Notes: generated from the sequence alone by a model not told the origin. A DNA stretch of 64,000 nucleotides from Pseudomonas sp. SJZ074 (GCF_007828215.1 NZ_VIUE01000007.1:144758-208757), one strand, 5' to 3'. Positions 29,904 through 39,248 are shown, counted from the stretch's first letter. Program-made: numbers and translations.

Positions 29904-30170
29904 CTAGCGCAATCGCTGCCGCACCACCTCCAGCAGTTCGCTGCCATCCTGCACCAACAGATAAAGCGCATGGACGATGCTGGGGATGTCCTTTACATCG
30001 GCATGCTCGAAGCAAAGACAATGCAGGGTTTCGAGCAGATCGCTGGAGGCTTGGATTCGTTGGGCGGCGGCGTCGCAGAGGTGCTGGAGATCGGCCTCGG
30101 TGTCGATGACCAGCACAGGAGTGCTGTTGAGCCGCTGGTATTGCTCGACAGGCGGGTTGGATGGTTGCAT
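29904..30170 (-). CDS. Small hypothetical protein, DUF6124/DUF3077-like
   Basis: This 88-residue protein starts MQPSNPPVEQYQRLNSTPVL at ATG 30170 behind AGAGG; an alternative ATG at 30206 adds 12 basic residues. The remainder is predicted helical (LQHLCDAAAQRIQASSDLLE, then DIPSIVHALYLLVQDGSELL). The layout, a proline-rich start followed by two helices around an ASDLLE-like motif, resembles small Pseudomonas-specific families such as DUF6124 or DUF3077. I cannot assign a function. Confidence 0.6.
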   Translation of the reverse strand: MQPSNPPVEQYQRLNSTPVLVIDTEADLQHLCDAAAQRIQASSDLLETLHCLCFEHADVKDIPSIVHALYLLVQDGSELLEVVRQRLR

Positions 30171-30468
30171 TTGAGCCTCTTCGGTACGACGTTTGAATCG
30201 CGCCATGGACTATAGAGAGCTCTATTCAGGGATCGCAATATGGCCTGGAGGGACAGGTTGTGTAGGACGTTTACCGGCGTCTGACGCTCGATAAGCGCCT
30301 TATTCCTGATGCCTGCTCGCTGTCCTGTTTTCCGCGTAAATCTCCGTTAGGTCCTACACATGCTCTGTAGGCATGGCCCAAGAAGCGGTAGGCTGCTTCT
30401 GATAAGGCCGTAATGGATCACGGCCCTATCATCAAATACTTGCTGAGCGAAACCGGCCGTTGCGCAGG

Positions 30469-30606
30469 TCAGCCAGGCAATGACGAGATCGCAGGCATCA
30501 CGGTCTGGGCTTTGTCGTGGGCAAGCAGGGGCGGTATTTCGGGGACTCTCATGCATCCGCCCAACAGCAGGGAGGTGATGAAGAGGATGGTGAGTTTGTG
30601 CGACAT
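30469..30606 (-). CDS. Very small lipoprotein
   Basis: A 45-residue protein begins at ATG 30606 behind AAAGGGA. The sequence MSHKLTILFITSLLLGGC is a classic lipoprotein signal with lipobox LGGC and lipidated cysteine at residue 18; the mature peptide is only 28 residues. It lies 22 bases after the stop of the subtilisin-like lipoprotein and is probably co-transcribed. No family is recognised, and translation is not proven. Confidence 0.6.
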   Translation of the reverse strand: MSHKLTILFITSLLLGGCMRVPEIPPLLAHDKAQTVMPAISSLPG

Positions 30607-30628
30607 GGTTTTTCCCTTTGAAAGTTTA

Positions 30629-31693
30629 TCAATCAACCATTGATGCAGGAGTGCGCAGAGACGCCGCTTCAAGGTCCATCAACCCTCGCCCATAGGCCTC
30701 GCTATTGGCGTAGATACCCGTGCGATTGCTGGTTGCCAGCAGGTGCTCGCGTACTTGCTGCGGACTGAGTTGTGGATAACGGCTCTGCAGTGCAGCCAAT
30801 GCGCCGGTGACCAGCGCGGCAGCCGGGGAGGTGCCGGCGGTGGATACGTAACGTCCATCCTTGGCAACGGTGAGCAGGCCTGCCTGAGCGCCTGCGTCTC
30901 CACCGGGAACGGCGATGCACCAGGCTGCCGCGACCCCGCAATAATTGGATTTGCCATTGATGGCGCTGCCGTCGCTCTTCAGTGCCACGACGGCGATCCA
31001 GCCCTTTTCCAGCTCAGGCAACGCCAGTGGCAAGCCCGGTTCTGCCAGGGGCTGGCGCTTGAGTTCATTGCCGGTCGGAAAGACAAATACTGCACCTTCC
31101 GATACCAGCTTTCGGGCGACGCCCAGTGAGTCAGGCATCACCTGGTTGTAACGTGCTTCGGTGATTTCGGTTGCAGGGATGGCGTTGGCCCACGAGTTGT
31201 TGAAAAGGCGGGCGCCCTTGTCAAAGCCACTTTGCCAGGATCTGGCAATTTCGCTGTCGAAGAAAAACGGCTCGTTGTCGTCGCCAAAGCGAAAGGGGAT
31301 CAGCCGGGCGTTGAAGGCGATCCCATGCATGCCCTGATTGTCCTTGTTGGCGGCGAGGATGCCCGCCATCTGGGTGCCGTGGCCGACGCGGTCAACCGTG
31401 TGGGGACGATCCTCGACATAGTCGTATCCCGGATCATTCAACCTGCCTTCGAACTCTTGCAGATGGGCGTTGAGTCCCGAGTCGACCAGCGCCACGGTCA
31501 CGTCCTGGCCGGTGCCGCCACGTGCATACAAAGCCGAAGCCTTTACGACGGACAGGCCTCGTTGCGCGAGATACTCGGGGGTTTCGAACACGGCCGGTTC
31601 CACGCCGGTTTGTTCAGGAATGCTCAAGCAGCCGGCCAGCAGTGACGCTGACGTGATGGCCAGGGCGCGTAGCGCGGAAAACAGGTGTGGCAT
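30629..31693 (-). CDS. Lipidated subtilisin-like (S8) serine protease
   Basis: This 354-residue protein has a lipoprotein signal (SASLLAGC, lipidated C22) followed by an S8 peptidase domain. The catalytic triad is D71 in VALVDSGLNAH, H105 in VGHGTQMAGILAAN and S289 in STAGTSPAAALVTG, with oxyanion N209 in PTGNE. It ends at YGRGLMDLEAAS without the autotransporter barrel often fused to Pseudomonas S8 domains. The protein is thus predicted to be an active protease anchored to a membrane. The small lipoprotein gene follows directly. Confidence 0.85.
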   Translation of the reverse strand: MPHLFSALRALAITSASLLAGCLSIPEQTGVEPAVFETPEYLAQRGLSVVKASALYARGGTGQDVTVALVDSGLNAHLQEFEGRLNDPGYDYVEDRPHTVDRVGHGTQMAGILAANKDNQGMHGIAFNARLIPFRFGDDNEPFFFDSEIARSWQSGFDKGARLFNNSWANAIPATEITEARYNQVMPDSLGVARKLVSEGAVFVFPTGNELKRQPLAEPGLPLALPELEKGWIAVVALKSDGSAINGKSNYCGVAAAWCIAVPGGDAGAQAGLLTVAKDGRYVSTAGTSPAAALVTGALAALQSRYPQLSPQQVREHLLATSNRTGIYANSEAYGRGLMDLEAASLRTPASMVD

Positions 31694-31958
31694 GGTTCGG
31701 TCCTTGAACAGAGCTCTTGATCACCGGGCCTCCTGGCCCGATGTGTCGCGTGAATTGACGGTGCACCTTAACCCGGGAGCGGTGCCGGAACGAGGCATCA
31801 AAGTGCCCGGATTTGTATCACCTCATGGCAGGCAGGTAAGCGCACCTGTGAGCTGCATCCATCCGCTGAATGCCGCCTATCACACGAATAAATTTCAAAA
31901 ACAGCCTGCGGCTGACTAAGGTGAAGGCTGTCTTTGGATCGCCGACGAGAGAGCAGAT

Positions 31959-33176
31959 ATGAGCCAGACGATTGAGCACGCCGCCGTGATCGGTGCAGGC
32001 ACCATGGGGCGGGGCATTGTGATGTGCCTGGCCAATGCCGGCGTGACGGTGCGCTGGGTCGATAACAATCCGCAGATGCTCGAGCAGGCGCTGGCAGCCG
32101 TAGCTGAGACCTACGCCCATGGTGTGCGCCAGGGCCGTATTGACCAGGGGGAAGCCGATGCCCGGATCGCCAGAGTGACCAGGGCAAGCGACTACGCGGC
32201 GATCCGAGAGGTGGACCTGGTGATCGAAGCGGTTTATGAGAATCTTGAACTCAAGCAGCAGATCTTCCGCCAGTTGGATGGCCTGCTCAAGCCTGAGGCG
32301 ATTCTGGCGAGCAACACGTCGGCCCTGGATATCGACGCCATTGCCACCGTCACGCGCCGCCCAAGCCAGGTCCTGGGGCTGCATTTCTTCAGTCCGGCGC
32401 ACATCATGAAGCTGTTGGAAATCGTGCGCGGCGCACAGACCTCCAGAGCGGTGCTGGACACCGCCCTCGCATTGGGCAACCGCATGGGCAAGGTCAGTGT
32501 GGTGTCGGGCAATTGCCACGGGTTCATCGGCAACCGGATGCTTCACCCTTATGTGCTGGAAGCCCGCAAAATGTTACTGGAGGGCGCCTTTCCCCATCAG
32601 GTCGATGCGGCGCTACAGGGTTTCGGCTTCGCCATGGGGCCGTTCCGGATGTACGACGTGGTCGGGATCGACCTGGAGTGGCGGGCGCGGGAACTGGCCG
32701 GCAAAGGCCAGGATGCGCCCGAGGTGCAGGTGGACAATCGCCTGTGCGAGCTCGGGCGGTTCGGCCAGAAAAGCGGCAACGGGTACTATCACTACGAGCC
32801 CGGCAGCCGGCAGGCCGAGCATGACGTAGAAGTCGATGCGCTGGTGCAGCGGGTTAGTGAAGAACTGGGTTTCCAGCGTCGGGAAATCGGCAGCGGGGAA
32901 ATTCTCGAGCGTTGCCTGCTGGCACTGGTCAACGAGGGGGCGAAGATCCTCCAGGAGGGCATTGCCGGGTCGGCACACGACATCGATCTGGTGTATCTCA
33001 ACGGCTACGGGTTTCCGGCGGACAAAGGTGGTCCGATGGCCTGGGCTGACCAGCAAGGGCTTGAGGATATCCACGCGCGATTGCTGGAGCTCGAGACGAA
33101 GCAGGGGGACCAGTGGAGACCTGCACGCCTGATCGGGGAGCTGGCGGCGCAGGGCAAGGGATTCGCGCAACGGTAG
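31959..33176 (+). CDS. 3-hydroxyacyl-CoA dehydrogenase
   Basis: This 405-residue NAD-dependent enzyme oxidises L-3-hydroxyacyl-CoA. The Rossmann motif is [20 protein letters not shown] at residues 8-27, followed by [13 protein letters not shown] and the catalytic-histidine segment [17 protein letters not shown] near residue 145. A second C-terminal helical domain repeats the fold ([23 protein letters not shown]). It is like the dehydrogenase half of FadB but stands alone. The adjacent thioesterase parallels P. aeruginosa PA5188 and PA5185 (from memory), suggesting fatty acid or short-chain acyl-CoA catabolism. Confidence 0.9.
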   Translation: MSQTIEHAAVIGAGTMGRGIVMCLANAGVTVRWVDNNPQMLEQALAAVAETYAHGVRQGRIDQGEADARIARVTRASDYAAIREVDLVIEAVYENLELKQQIFRQLDGLLKPEAILASNTSALDIDAIATVTRRPSQVLGLHFFSPAHIMKLLEIVRGAQTSRAVLDTALALGNRMGKVSVVSGNCHGFIGNRMLHPYVLEARKMLLEGAFPHQVDAALQGFGFAMGPFRMYDVVGIDLEWRARELAGKGQDAPEVQVDNRLCELGRFGQKSGNGYYHYEPGSRQAEHDVEVDALVQRVSEELGFQRREIGSGEILERCLLALVNEGAKILQEGIAGSAHDIDLVYLNGYGFPADKGGPMAWADQQGLEDIHARLLELETKQGDQWRPARLIGELAAQGKGFAQR

Positions 33177-33216
33177 CCATCTCGCAACGATCACTGACAA
33201 CCGAAAAGGGAAACTG

Positions 33217-33636
33217 ATGCCCCAACGTACCGAATACCCTCATCTGCAAGCCATCACCACGCGCTGGCATGACAACGACGTGTACGGTCACGTCAATAAC
33301 GTCACCTACTACAGCTTCTTCGATACGGCGGTGAACACCTATCTGATCGAGGTCGGCGGCTTGGATATCCAGGGTGGGGAGGTCGTGGCGTTTGTGGTGA
33401 GTTCGGCCTGCGACTACTTTGCGTCCATCGCATTTCCCGAGCGAATTGAAGTGGGCCTGCGGGTCGGCAAATTGGGCAGCAGTTCGGTGCAATATGAACT
33501 GGCTGTGTTCAAGGCGGGCGAGGAAGAGGCCTGCGCAGCGGGGCGCTTTGTCCATGTGTTCGTGGATCGGGCGTCGAATCGGCCGGTGGCGATTCCGGAT
33601 CGCCTGCGTGCGGTCCTGGAGCAGTTGGTGGTTTGA
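33217..33636 (+). CDS. Acyl-CoA thioesterase, 4HBT/YbgC type
   Basis: This 139-residue hotdog protein has the 4-hydroxybenzoyl-CoA thioesterase signature [20 protein letters not shown] near residues 15-34, including the catalytic aspartate region ([10 protein letters not shown]). It starts 40 bases after the dehydrogenase stop on the same strand and is probably co-expressed. The physiological acyl-CoA is unknown. Confidence 0.88.
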   Translation: MPQRTEYPHLQAITTRWHDNDVYGHVNNVTYYSFFDTAVNTYLIEVGGLDIQGGEVVAFVVSSACDYFASIAFPERIEVGLRVGKLGSSSVQYELAVFKAGEEEACAAGRFVHVFVDRASNRPVAIPDRLRAVLEQLVV

Positions 33637-33641
33637 AACGA

Positions 33642-33679
33642 AAAATCGCAGCCTCCGGCGAGCGGTAGGCTGCGATTTT
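33642..33679. terminator. Bidirectional terminator between thioesterase and glycine-zipper genes
   Basis: AAAATCGCAGCCT and AGGCTGCGATTTT are perfect 13-base arms with a 12-base loop. The flanking A and T runs suit termination of the two convergent genes. Confidence 0.85.
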
Positions 33680-33702
33680 CAGCGGCTGGCATCAGTCAGC
33701 TA

Positions 33703-34182
33703 TCAGTCGCGGTAGTGGCGGTGGTGATGCTTGCGATGCCCGTACGCATGGCCGCGACCCGGATGGCCGTCACGGTAGTAGCGGCGGTCACCACGGCGAC
33801 CTTCATAGCGACGATCATCGTCATCGTCCTTGCCCATGTAGTTACCCAGTGCGCCGCCGGCGCCACCGCCTGCCGCTGCACCGATCAGGCTGCCAGTGCT
33901 GCCACCCACGCTGCGGCCGACCACGTTACCGCCGGCTGCACCCAGTGCGCCGCCGATCGCCGCTTCGCCACGGCTGTGCTTGTCTGCGCCGACGGCACTA
34001 CCGCCAGCGCCGCCCAGGGCCGCACCGATGGTCGAACCGGTATTGCCGCCCAGAGACTGGCCGACGACCGAACCCAAAACCCCGCCCAATGCGCCGCCGA
34101 CACCTGCTTCGGCGGTACCGCCGGCAGACGCGACGCCACTGACCAGGCCGAGGGACAACAAGAGAATGGAGGAGAACTTCAT
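33703..34182 (-). CDS. Glycine-zipper envelope protein
   Basis: This 159-residue protein has a signal peptide (MKFSSILLLSLGLVSGVASA, cleavage near residue 20). Residues 22-115 are almost entirely Gly/Ala/Ser/Val with repeated GG-A-GG and GSxxGxxxGG patterns, forming two or three glycine-zipper units able to insert in membranes. The tail (from about 116) is an acidic DDDDD cluster followed by a His/Arg/Tyr-rich segment (HRKHHHRHYRD). Such proteins occur in the periplasm or outer membrane; the specific role is unknown. Confidence 0.82.
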   Translation of the reverse strand: MKFSSILLLSLGLVSGVASAGGTAEAGVGGALGGVLGSVVGQSLGGNTGSTIGAALGGAGGSAVGADKHSRGEAAIGGALGAAGGNVVGRSVGGSTGSLIGAAAGGGAGGALGNYMGKDDDDDRRYEGRRGDRRYYRDGHPGRGHAYGHRKHHHRHYRD

Positions 34183-34339
34183 AGAGGAGCCTCAAAGGGA
34201 TGACGGCGCGATCCTGAGGCTGGCTTCGCTTGGTGACAATCGAAATCCGACGAGTAGCACGACTTGTGCACAATTCTCTAAGTTATTGTTTTCTCTTCGG
34301 AACTTAATGTATTTGCGCCGGTCTTTAGCTACTTCGGAC

Positions 34340-34370
34340 AGGCCGTTTTCTATAAAAAACGGCCTTTTTT
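34340..34370 (+). terminator. Plus-strand terminator with no annotated gene in front (possible small RNA end)
   Basis: AGGCCGTTTT and AAAACGGCCT pair around a short loop, followed by TTTTTT on the plus strand. On the minus strand no T-tract follows, so it does not suit the fdhF-like gene. The only plus-strand sequence in front is the 150-base gap after the divergent glycine-zipper start, which suggests a short non-coding transcript. Confidence 0.6.
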
Positions 34371-34392
34371 GTGGGCGAATGAAAAGCGATGG

Positions 34393-36741
34393 TCAGGCCG
34401 ATCTGGCCAGGATCAACCCCTCTTCGCTCGCCGCCTCCAAACGGATTGCCACGAACTTCGAGGTTGGGGTATCGCTTTCGTCGCCAGTGCTTTCCAGCGG
34501 CACCAATGGATTCACTTCCGGGTAGTAGGCCGCGGCCTGGCCGGCAGGAATGTCGAATGCCAGCAGGGTAAACCCCTTGACCCGTCGCTCGCGACCGTCA
34601 TCCCAGAGCGAGACGATATCGGCCTTCTGGCCTGGCTTGAAGCCCAGGCGAATGATGTCGGCTTCATTGACGAACAGCACGTCACGTTGGCCTTTCACAC
34701 CACGATAACGGTCGTTGAGGCCGTAGATGGTGGTGTTGTACTGGTCGTGGGAGCGCATGGATTGCAGGATCAGGTCCGGCAACTGACCGGTGGCGCGGGT
34801 GCGCTCATGCACCAGGTCAGCCGGTAACCGGTTGGGCTTGAAGTTGGCGCGGCCCGAAGGGGTGTTCCAGCGACGTACACTGGCGCTGTTGCCCAGGTAG
34901 AAGCCGCCAGGGTTGTGCAATTTCTCGTTGAAGTTCTTGAAGCCGGGAACGGTATCGGCGATCAGGTCGCGGATGCGGTTGTAGTCGGCCACCAGCCAGT
35001 TCCAATCCACCGGACGCTCACCCAGGGTGGCGGCGGCCATGCCGGCAATGATCCAGGGCTCGGAACGCATCTGGTTCGACAGGGGTTCCAATTGCCCATT
35101 GGAGGCGTGGACCATGCTGAAAGAGTCTTCCACGGTAACCGCTTGCGAGCCAGCGGCTTGCCGGTCGATGTCGGTGCGACCCAGGCACGGCAGGATCAAC
35201 GCTTCCTTCCCATGGGCCAGATGGCTGCGGTTGAGCTTGGTGCTGATCTGTACGGTCAGGTCGCAGTTGCTCAGGGCCTGGAAAGTCCGGTGACTGTCCG
35301 GGGTGGCCTGGGCGAAGTTGCCGCCCAGACCGATGAAGACTTTCGCCTGGCCCGCGGCCATGGCATGGATCGCCTCGACCACGTTGTGGCCGTTCTCCCG
35401 CGGTACCTTGAATTGGAAGCGCCGCTCCAGTGTGTCGAGAAATGCGGCGGGTGGGCGCTCGTTGATTCCCATGGTCCGGTCGCCCTGCACGTTGCTATGG
35501 CCGCGAACCGGGCACAAGCCCGCGCCGGGCCGGCCGATATTGCCGCGCAGCATCATCAGGTTGGCGATCTCCTGGATGGTCGCCACCGAATGGCGATGCT
35601 GGGTGATGCCCATCGCCCAGCACATGATCACGTTCTTGCTGTTGGCGTACATACGCGCCGCCTGCTCGATTTCCACCAGGGTCAGGCCCGACTGCTCGAC
35701 GATCTGCTCCCATGGGGTGTCGTCGACCACGGCCAGGTATTCCAGCACGTTGGCACTGTGCTCGTTGAGAAAGACGTGGTCGAACACGGCAGGAGCGCCG
35801 GCTTTTTGCGCTTCACGTTCCCATTGCAGCAGGAATTTCGCCATGCCGCGCAAGATGGCCATGTCGCCGCCCAGGGCCGGGCGGAAAAACGCGGTGTTGG
35901 TGGGTTTGTTACCGTTGGTGAGCATCTCGAACGGGTTCTGCGGATGCTGGAAGCGCTCCAGGCCACGCTCTTTGAGTGGATTGATGCAGACCACCTGGGC
36001 CCCGCGCTTCACTGCTTCGCGCAGCGGTTCGAGCATTCTTGGGTGGTTGGTCCCTGGGTTCTGGCCCCAGACGAAAATCGCGTCGGAGTGCTCGAAATCG
36101 TCGAAGGTCACCGTGCCCTTGCCCACGCCGACACTCTGGGACAGCGCCACACCGCTGGCCTCGTGGCACATGTTCGAGCAGTCGGGGAAGTTGTTGGTGC
36201 CGAAAGCGCGCACGAACAATTGATACAGGTAGGCCGCTTCGTTGCTGGCCCGGCCGGAGGTGTAGAACTCGGCCTGGTTCGGGCTGGACAGTCCTTTCAA
36301 GTGCTTGCCGATGAGGGTAAACGCCGCTTCCCAGCTGATGGGTTTGTAGCGATCGGTTTCGGCGTCGTAGCTCATCGGCTCGGTCAGGCGGCCCTGGTAT
36401 TCGAGCCAGTAGTCGCTCTGCTCCAGCAATGAAGTGACGCTGTGCCGGGCGAAAAATGCAGCGTCGACACGGCGTTTGGTCGCTTCCCAGTTCACCGCCT
36501 TGGCGCCGTTTTCGCAGAACTTGACCATGCCGCTTTCCGGCGAGTCGCCCCAGGCGCAGCCCGGGCAGTCGAAGCCACCGTTCTGGTTGGTCTTGAGCAT
36601 CATGCGCAGGTTTTTCAGCGCGTTATCGCTGGTCAGCCAGGCCTGGGTAACGCTGATCAGCGCCCCCCAACCACCGGCCGGGCCTTTGTAAGGCTTATAG
36701 CGCGGTACGGGTTTCTGGTCGACTTGTTGATGCTTGCTCAC
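34393..36741 (-). CDS. FdhF/YdeP-type molybdopterin oxidoreductase
   Basis: This 782-residue protein binds a molybdopterin guanine dinucleotide cofactor. The N-terminal cluster-binding cysteines C59, C62 and C76 lie in FDCPGCAWGD and MVKFCENGA. The core has FYTSGRASNEAAYLYQLF near 163 and CSNMCHEASGVALSQSVGVG near 193, where formate dehydrogenases carry a (seleno)cysteine. It ends in the cap domain with FVNEADIIRLGFKPGQKADI. Its closest named relative is E. coli YdeP. The ATG overlaps the fdhD stop by four bases, so FdhD probably matures this enzyme. The substrate is not known; formate is unproven. Confidence 0.87.
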   Translation of the reverse strand: MSKHQQVDQKPVPRYKPYKGPAGGWGALISVTQAWLTSDNALKNLRMMLKTNQNGGFDCPGCAWGDSPESGMVKFCENGAKAVNWEATKRRVDAAFFARHSVTSLLEQSDYWLEYQGRLTEPMSYDAETDRYKPISWEAAFTLIGKHLKGLSSPNQAEFYTSGRASNEAAYLYQLFVRAFGTNNFPDCSNMCHEASGVALSQSVGVGKGTVTFDDFEHSDAIFVWGQNPGTNHPRMLEPLREAVKRGAQVVCINPLKERGLERFQHPQNPFEMLTNGNKPTNTAFFRPALGGDMAILRGMAKFLLQWEREAQKAGAPAVFDHVFLNEHSANVLEYLAVVDDTPWEQIVEQSGLTLVEIEQAARMYANSKNVIMCWAMGITQHRHSVATIQEIANLMMLRGNIGRPGAGLCPVRGHSNVQGDRTMGINERPPAAFLDTLERRFQFKVPRENGHNVVEAIHAMAAGQAKVFIGLGGNFAQATPDSHRTFQALSNCDLTVQISTKLNRSHLAHGKEALILPCLGRTDIDRQAAGSQAVTVEDSFSMVHASNGQLEPLSNQMRSEPWIIAGMAAATLGERPVDWNWLVADYNRIRDLIADTVPGFKNFNEKLHNPGGFYLGNSASVRRWNTPSGRANFKPNRLPADLVHERTRATGQLPDLILQSMRSHDQYNTTIYGLNDRYRGVKGQRDVLFVNEADIIRLGFKPGQKADIVSLWDDGRERRVKGFTLLAFDIPAGQAAAYYPEVNPLVPLESTGDESDTPTSKFVAIRLEAASEEGLILARSA

Positions 36742-37577
36742 GCGTGTTTCTCCATCGCAGGGCTATAGACCCGCGGCGCACTTTTTTGCGGCAGGTGGAT
36801 AAGATTGAGGTTGTGTTTGCGGGCCCACTGCACCGCAAGGCCGGTGGGAGACGACAGGCTGACCAGGGTCTGGATGCCGGCGCGCAACACTTTCTGGATC
36901 AGTTCGAGACTGCAGCGACTGGTGACGATCGCCACGCCATCGGCCACCGGAATCTGTTGGCGGACCAAGGCGCCGATCAGCTTGTCGAGGGCGTTGTGGC
37001 GGCCTATGTCTTCGCGGCCCAGCAGCAGTTCGCCCTGGCCATTCATGAACAGCGCCGCGTGTACCGCGCCGCAGTGTTGGCCCAAGGGTTGGAACTGGCC
37101 GATGCGCTGGCGTAGGCCATCGAGCCATTGCGCAGGTGGCAGCGCTGCGCCGGGCAGCACTTTCAGGTCTGGCAACGCCTGTTCCACGGCTTCCACGCCG
37201 CAGAGCCCGCAGCCGCTGGTACCGGCCAGTTGCCGGCGCTGTTGCTTGAGGTTCCAGAAGGCGCGGTTGGCGATGGTCACCTGGGCATATTGTGCGGAGC
37301 CGGTGCCGCTCAGTTGCAGGTCATAGATGTCCGACGAATCTTCGATGATGCCGCTGCCCAAGCTGAAACCGATGATGAAATCCTCAAGATCGGTGGGTGT
37401 GACCAGCATGACTGCCTGGCTGATGCCGTTATAGGCGATCGCCAACGCCACTTCCTCGGCGAGCTCCGTGCTCTGCGTTTGGACGTGGTCCAGATTGCTG
37501 TAGTGGTAGCTCTGGCTGGCGCTGGGCGCGGGTGTTTGCGCGGCGGGCACCGGACAGGCCGGAGGCTTGGCTTTCAT
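36738..37577 (-). CDS. fdhD: Formate dehydrogenase accessory sulfurtransferase
   Basis: This 279-residue protein sulfurates the molybdenum cofactor before it is inserted into formate dehydrogenase-type enzymes. The reactive CxxC is C123-x-x-C126 in SGCGLCGVEA. Conserved helpers include EDFIIGFSLGSGIIE near 65 and GREDIGRHNALDKLIGAL near 195. It lies directly in front of and overlaps the oxidoreductase gene, forming a client-and-chaperone pair. Confidence 0.92.
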   Translation of the reverse strand: MKAKPPACPVPAAQTPAPSASQSYHYSNLDHVQTQSTELAEEVALAIAYNGISQAVMLVTPTDLEDFIIGFSLGSGIIEDSSDIYDLQLSGTGSAQYAQVTIANRAFWNLKQQRRQLAGTSGCGLCGVEAVEQALPDLKVLPGAALPPAQWLDGLRQRIGQFQPLGQHCGAVHAALFMNGQGELLLGREDIGRHNALDKLIGALVRQQIPVADGVAIVTSRCSLELIQKVLRAGIQTLVSLSSPTGLAVQWARKHNLNLIHLPQKSAPRVYSPAMEKHA

Positions 37578-37669
37578 GGCATCACCAACGGTTCGAATAG
37601 TGACAAGACTAAATGCGGCAATCTGCCACGTCTAATCGCTATTACCGATCTTTCGATAGATGACGTCGA

Positions 37670-38557
37670 TCAAGATGTTACTGTTGATTTTTGATAGAGG
37701 GCGAAACAGGCCTCCGCCAACGCCGAGCGCGGGGCACCGCGGCGCATGATGAGCCCCAGCGGGACCAGTGTCTGCGCGTCGACGATGGGCTGCATGCGCA
37801 GGTCTTCGGTCAGGACATCCAGGCCGCTGTTCAATGGCATCACCGCGCAGCACAGTCCACCATGTACGGCTTGCAGGAGCTGATGCACGGCGTCGGTCTG
37901 CAACAGTGGACGGGGCGCGAGGTTGCGGCTGTGGAAGTTGTGATCGATGGACTGCCGAAAGTGCATGCCGCTGGTGAGCATACCGAGGGGGAGTTCGATC
38001 AGTGCTTCCCAGGTCAGTGGTTGTTCACCGAAGAAGAAAAAGCGCTGGTCGTACAGCAGGCCCATGCGAGTAGGACTGAACGGCAGGGATTCGAAGCGTT
38101 CGTTGTCCAGGCGCTCCAGGTAGGAAACGCCCAGGTCGATGCGGTTGCTTGCCAGTTGTTCGAGGATCTGTTCGGAGCTCAGGGACGACAGTTCGAAATG
38201 CAGCTCGGGGTGCTCGGCATGCAGCCGTTGCATCATCGACAGCGGGTCGAAATCGGACAGGGGCACCACGCCCAGGCGCAGGGTACCGGCCAGATTGCCA
38301 CGGCAGGCTGCCGCTTCGGCCTGCAGGCCGTCATAGGCCGCCAGCACCGTTCGCGCCCAGGCCAGCACCCGTTCCCCCGGTGCGGTGAAGCCTTCGAAGC
38401 GTTGGCCACGATTGACCAGTGGCAAGTCAAGCTCCTCTTCAAGGCTGCGCAGGCGCATCGACAAGGTGGGTTGGGTGATGTGACAGCGTGCGGCGGCTTG
38501 GCCGAAGTGGCGGGTTTCGTCCAGCGCGATGAGAAATTTCAGCTGCTTGATGTCCAT
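37670..38557 (-). CDS. LysR-family transcriptional regulator (OxyR-like)
   Basis: This 295-residue regulator starts MDIKQLKFLIALDETRHFGQ at ATG 38557 behind TGGAGCG. The N-terminal helix-turn-helix is QAAARCHITQPTLSMRLRSL near residues 20-39. It lies 92 bases upstream of fdhD on the same strand and divergent from the LysM gene, so it may regulate either. The effector is unknown. Confidence 0.9.
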   Translation of the reverse strand: MDIKQLKFLIALDETRHFGQAAARCHITQPTLSMRLRSLEEELDLPLVNRGQRFEGFTAPGERVLAWARTVLAAYDGLQAEAAACRGNLAGTLRLGVVPLSDFDPLSMMQRLHAEHPELHFELSSLSSEQILEQLASNRIDLGVSYLERLDNERFESLPFSPTRMGLLYDQRFFFFGEQPLTWEALIELPLGMLTSGMHFRQSIDHNFHSRNLAPRPLLQTDAVHQLLQAVHGGLCCAVMPLNSGLDVLTEDLRMQPIVDAQTLVPLGLIMRRGAPRSALAEACFALYQKSTVTS

Positions 38558-38693
38558 CTTCGCTCCAGGGCGCGGGGAGATTTGGATTCTAGCGCCTGCA
38601 CGTGGCGCGGTCATTGGTCGGCCGGGAACGAGGTTCGTTTCGTTTGGGTCTAGTCTGTTACGTCTGGACATTCAAACCCAGGGAGAGAATACG

Positions 38694-39143
38694 ATGAGCC
38701 TTTTCAGTTTTTTGAAAGATGCCGGTGAGAAAATTCTTGATGCGTTGACACCCGACAAGGCACAGGCCAATGGTGAAGCGCTGACCCGGCACGTGAAAGA
38801 CGCACTGACAGGCATTGATACTTCGAAGATCCAGGTGAAAGTCGAGGGCGAAAAAGTCGTAGCCACGGGTGAAGCCGCAAGTCAGGAAGAGAAGGAAAAG
38901 ATCCTGTTGGCGTTGGGTAATGTGATCGGTATCAGCGGTGTCGACGATCAGATCACGGTAACCGGTCCGGTCGCCAAGGAGGCCAGATTCGTGACGGTCG
39001 AAAGCGGCGACACCTTGAGTAAGATTGCCAAGCGTTTCTATGGCGATGCGAACCAGTACATGAAAATCTTCGAGGCCAACAAGCCGATGCTCAAGAGCCC
39101 GGACCTGATCTATCCAGGGCAGTCGTTGCGCATTCCTGAGTAG
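38694..39143 (+). CDS. kbp: BON-LysM potassium-binding protein (YgaU/Kbp)
   Basis: This 149-residue protein has a BON domain (about residues 30-92) and a C-terminal LysM domain (about 97-147, VTVESGDTLSKIAKRFYGDA, then LIYPGQSLRIPE). There is no signal peptide; the E. coli homologue is a cytoplasmic potassium-binding protein induced by osmotic stress. A GGGAGAG site precedes the ATG. Confidence 0.9.
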   Translation: MSLFSFLKDAGEKILDALTPDKAQANGEALTRHVKDALTGIDTSKIQVKVEGEKVVATGEAASQEEKEKILLALGNVIGISGVDDQITVTGPVAKEARFVTVESGDTLSKIAKRFYGDANQYMKIFEANKPMLKSPDLIYPGQSLRIPE

Positions 39144-39160
39144 GCTCGGGACCGTATAGT

Positions 39161-39238
39161 CCCAATCGCGAGCAGGCTCGCTCCCACAGGGATCGCTGGA
39201 ACCGAAGATCCCTTGTGGGAGCCTGCTCGCGATTGGGC
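39161..39238. repeat. REP pair (inverted), GAGCGAGCCTGCTCGCG type
   Basis: CCCAATCGCGAGCAGGCTCG at the left pairs with CCTGCTCGCGATTGGG at the right. It separates the convergent kbp and yrfG genes and is the same family as 7401-7490. Confidence 0.88.
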
Positions 39239-39248
39239 GCAACGCTGT

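Noticed and set aside
30413..30643. Plus-strand 76-codon frame opposite the small lipoprotein
   Set aside because: The minus strand carries a ribosome site and a textbook lipobox, while this frame has neither signal nor site.
33896..34525. A 209-codon plus-strand frame across the glycine-zipper gene
   Set aside because: Its proline/alanine-rich start is the antisense of the Gly/Ala repeats, and it runs through an intrinsic terminator.
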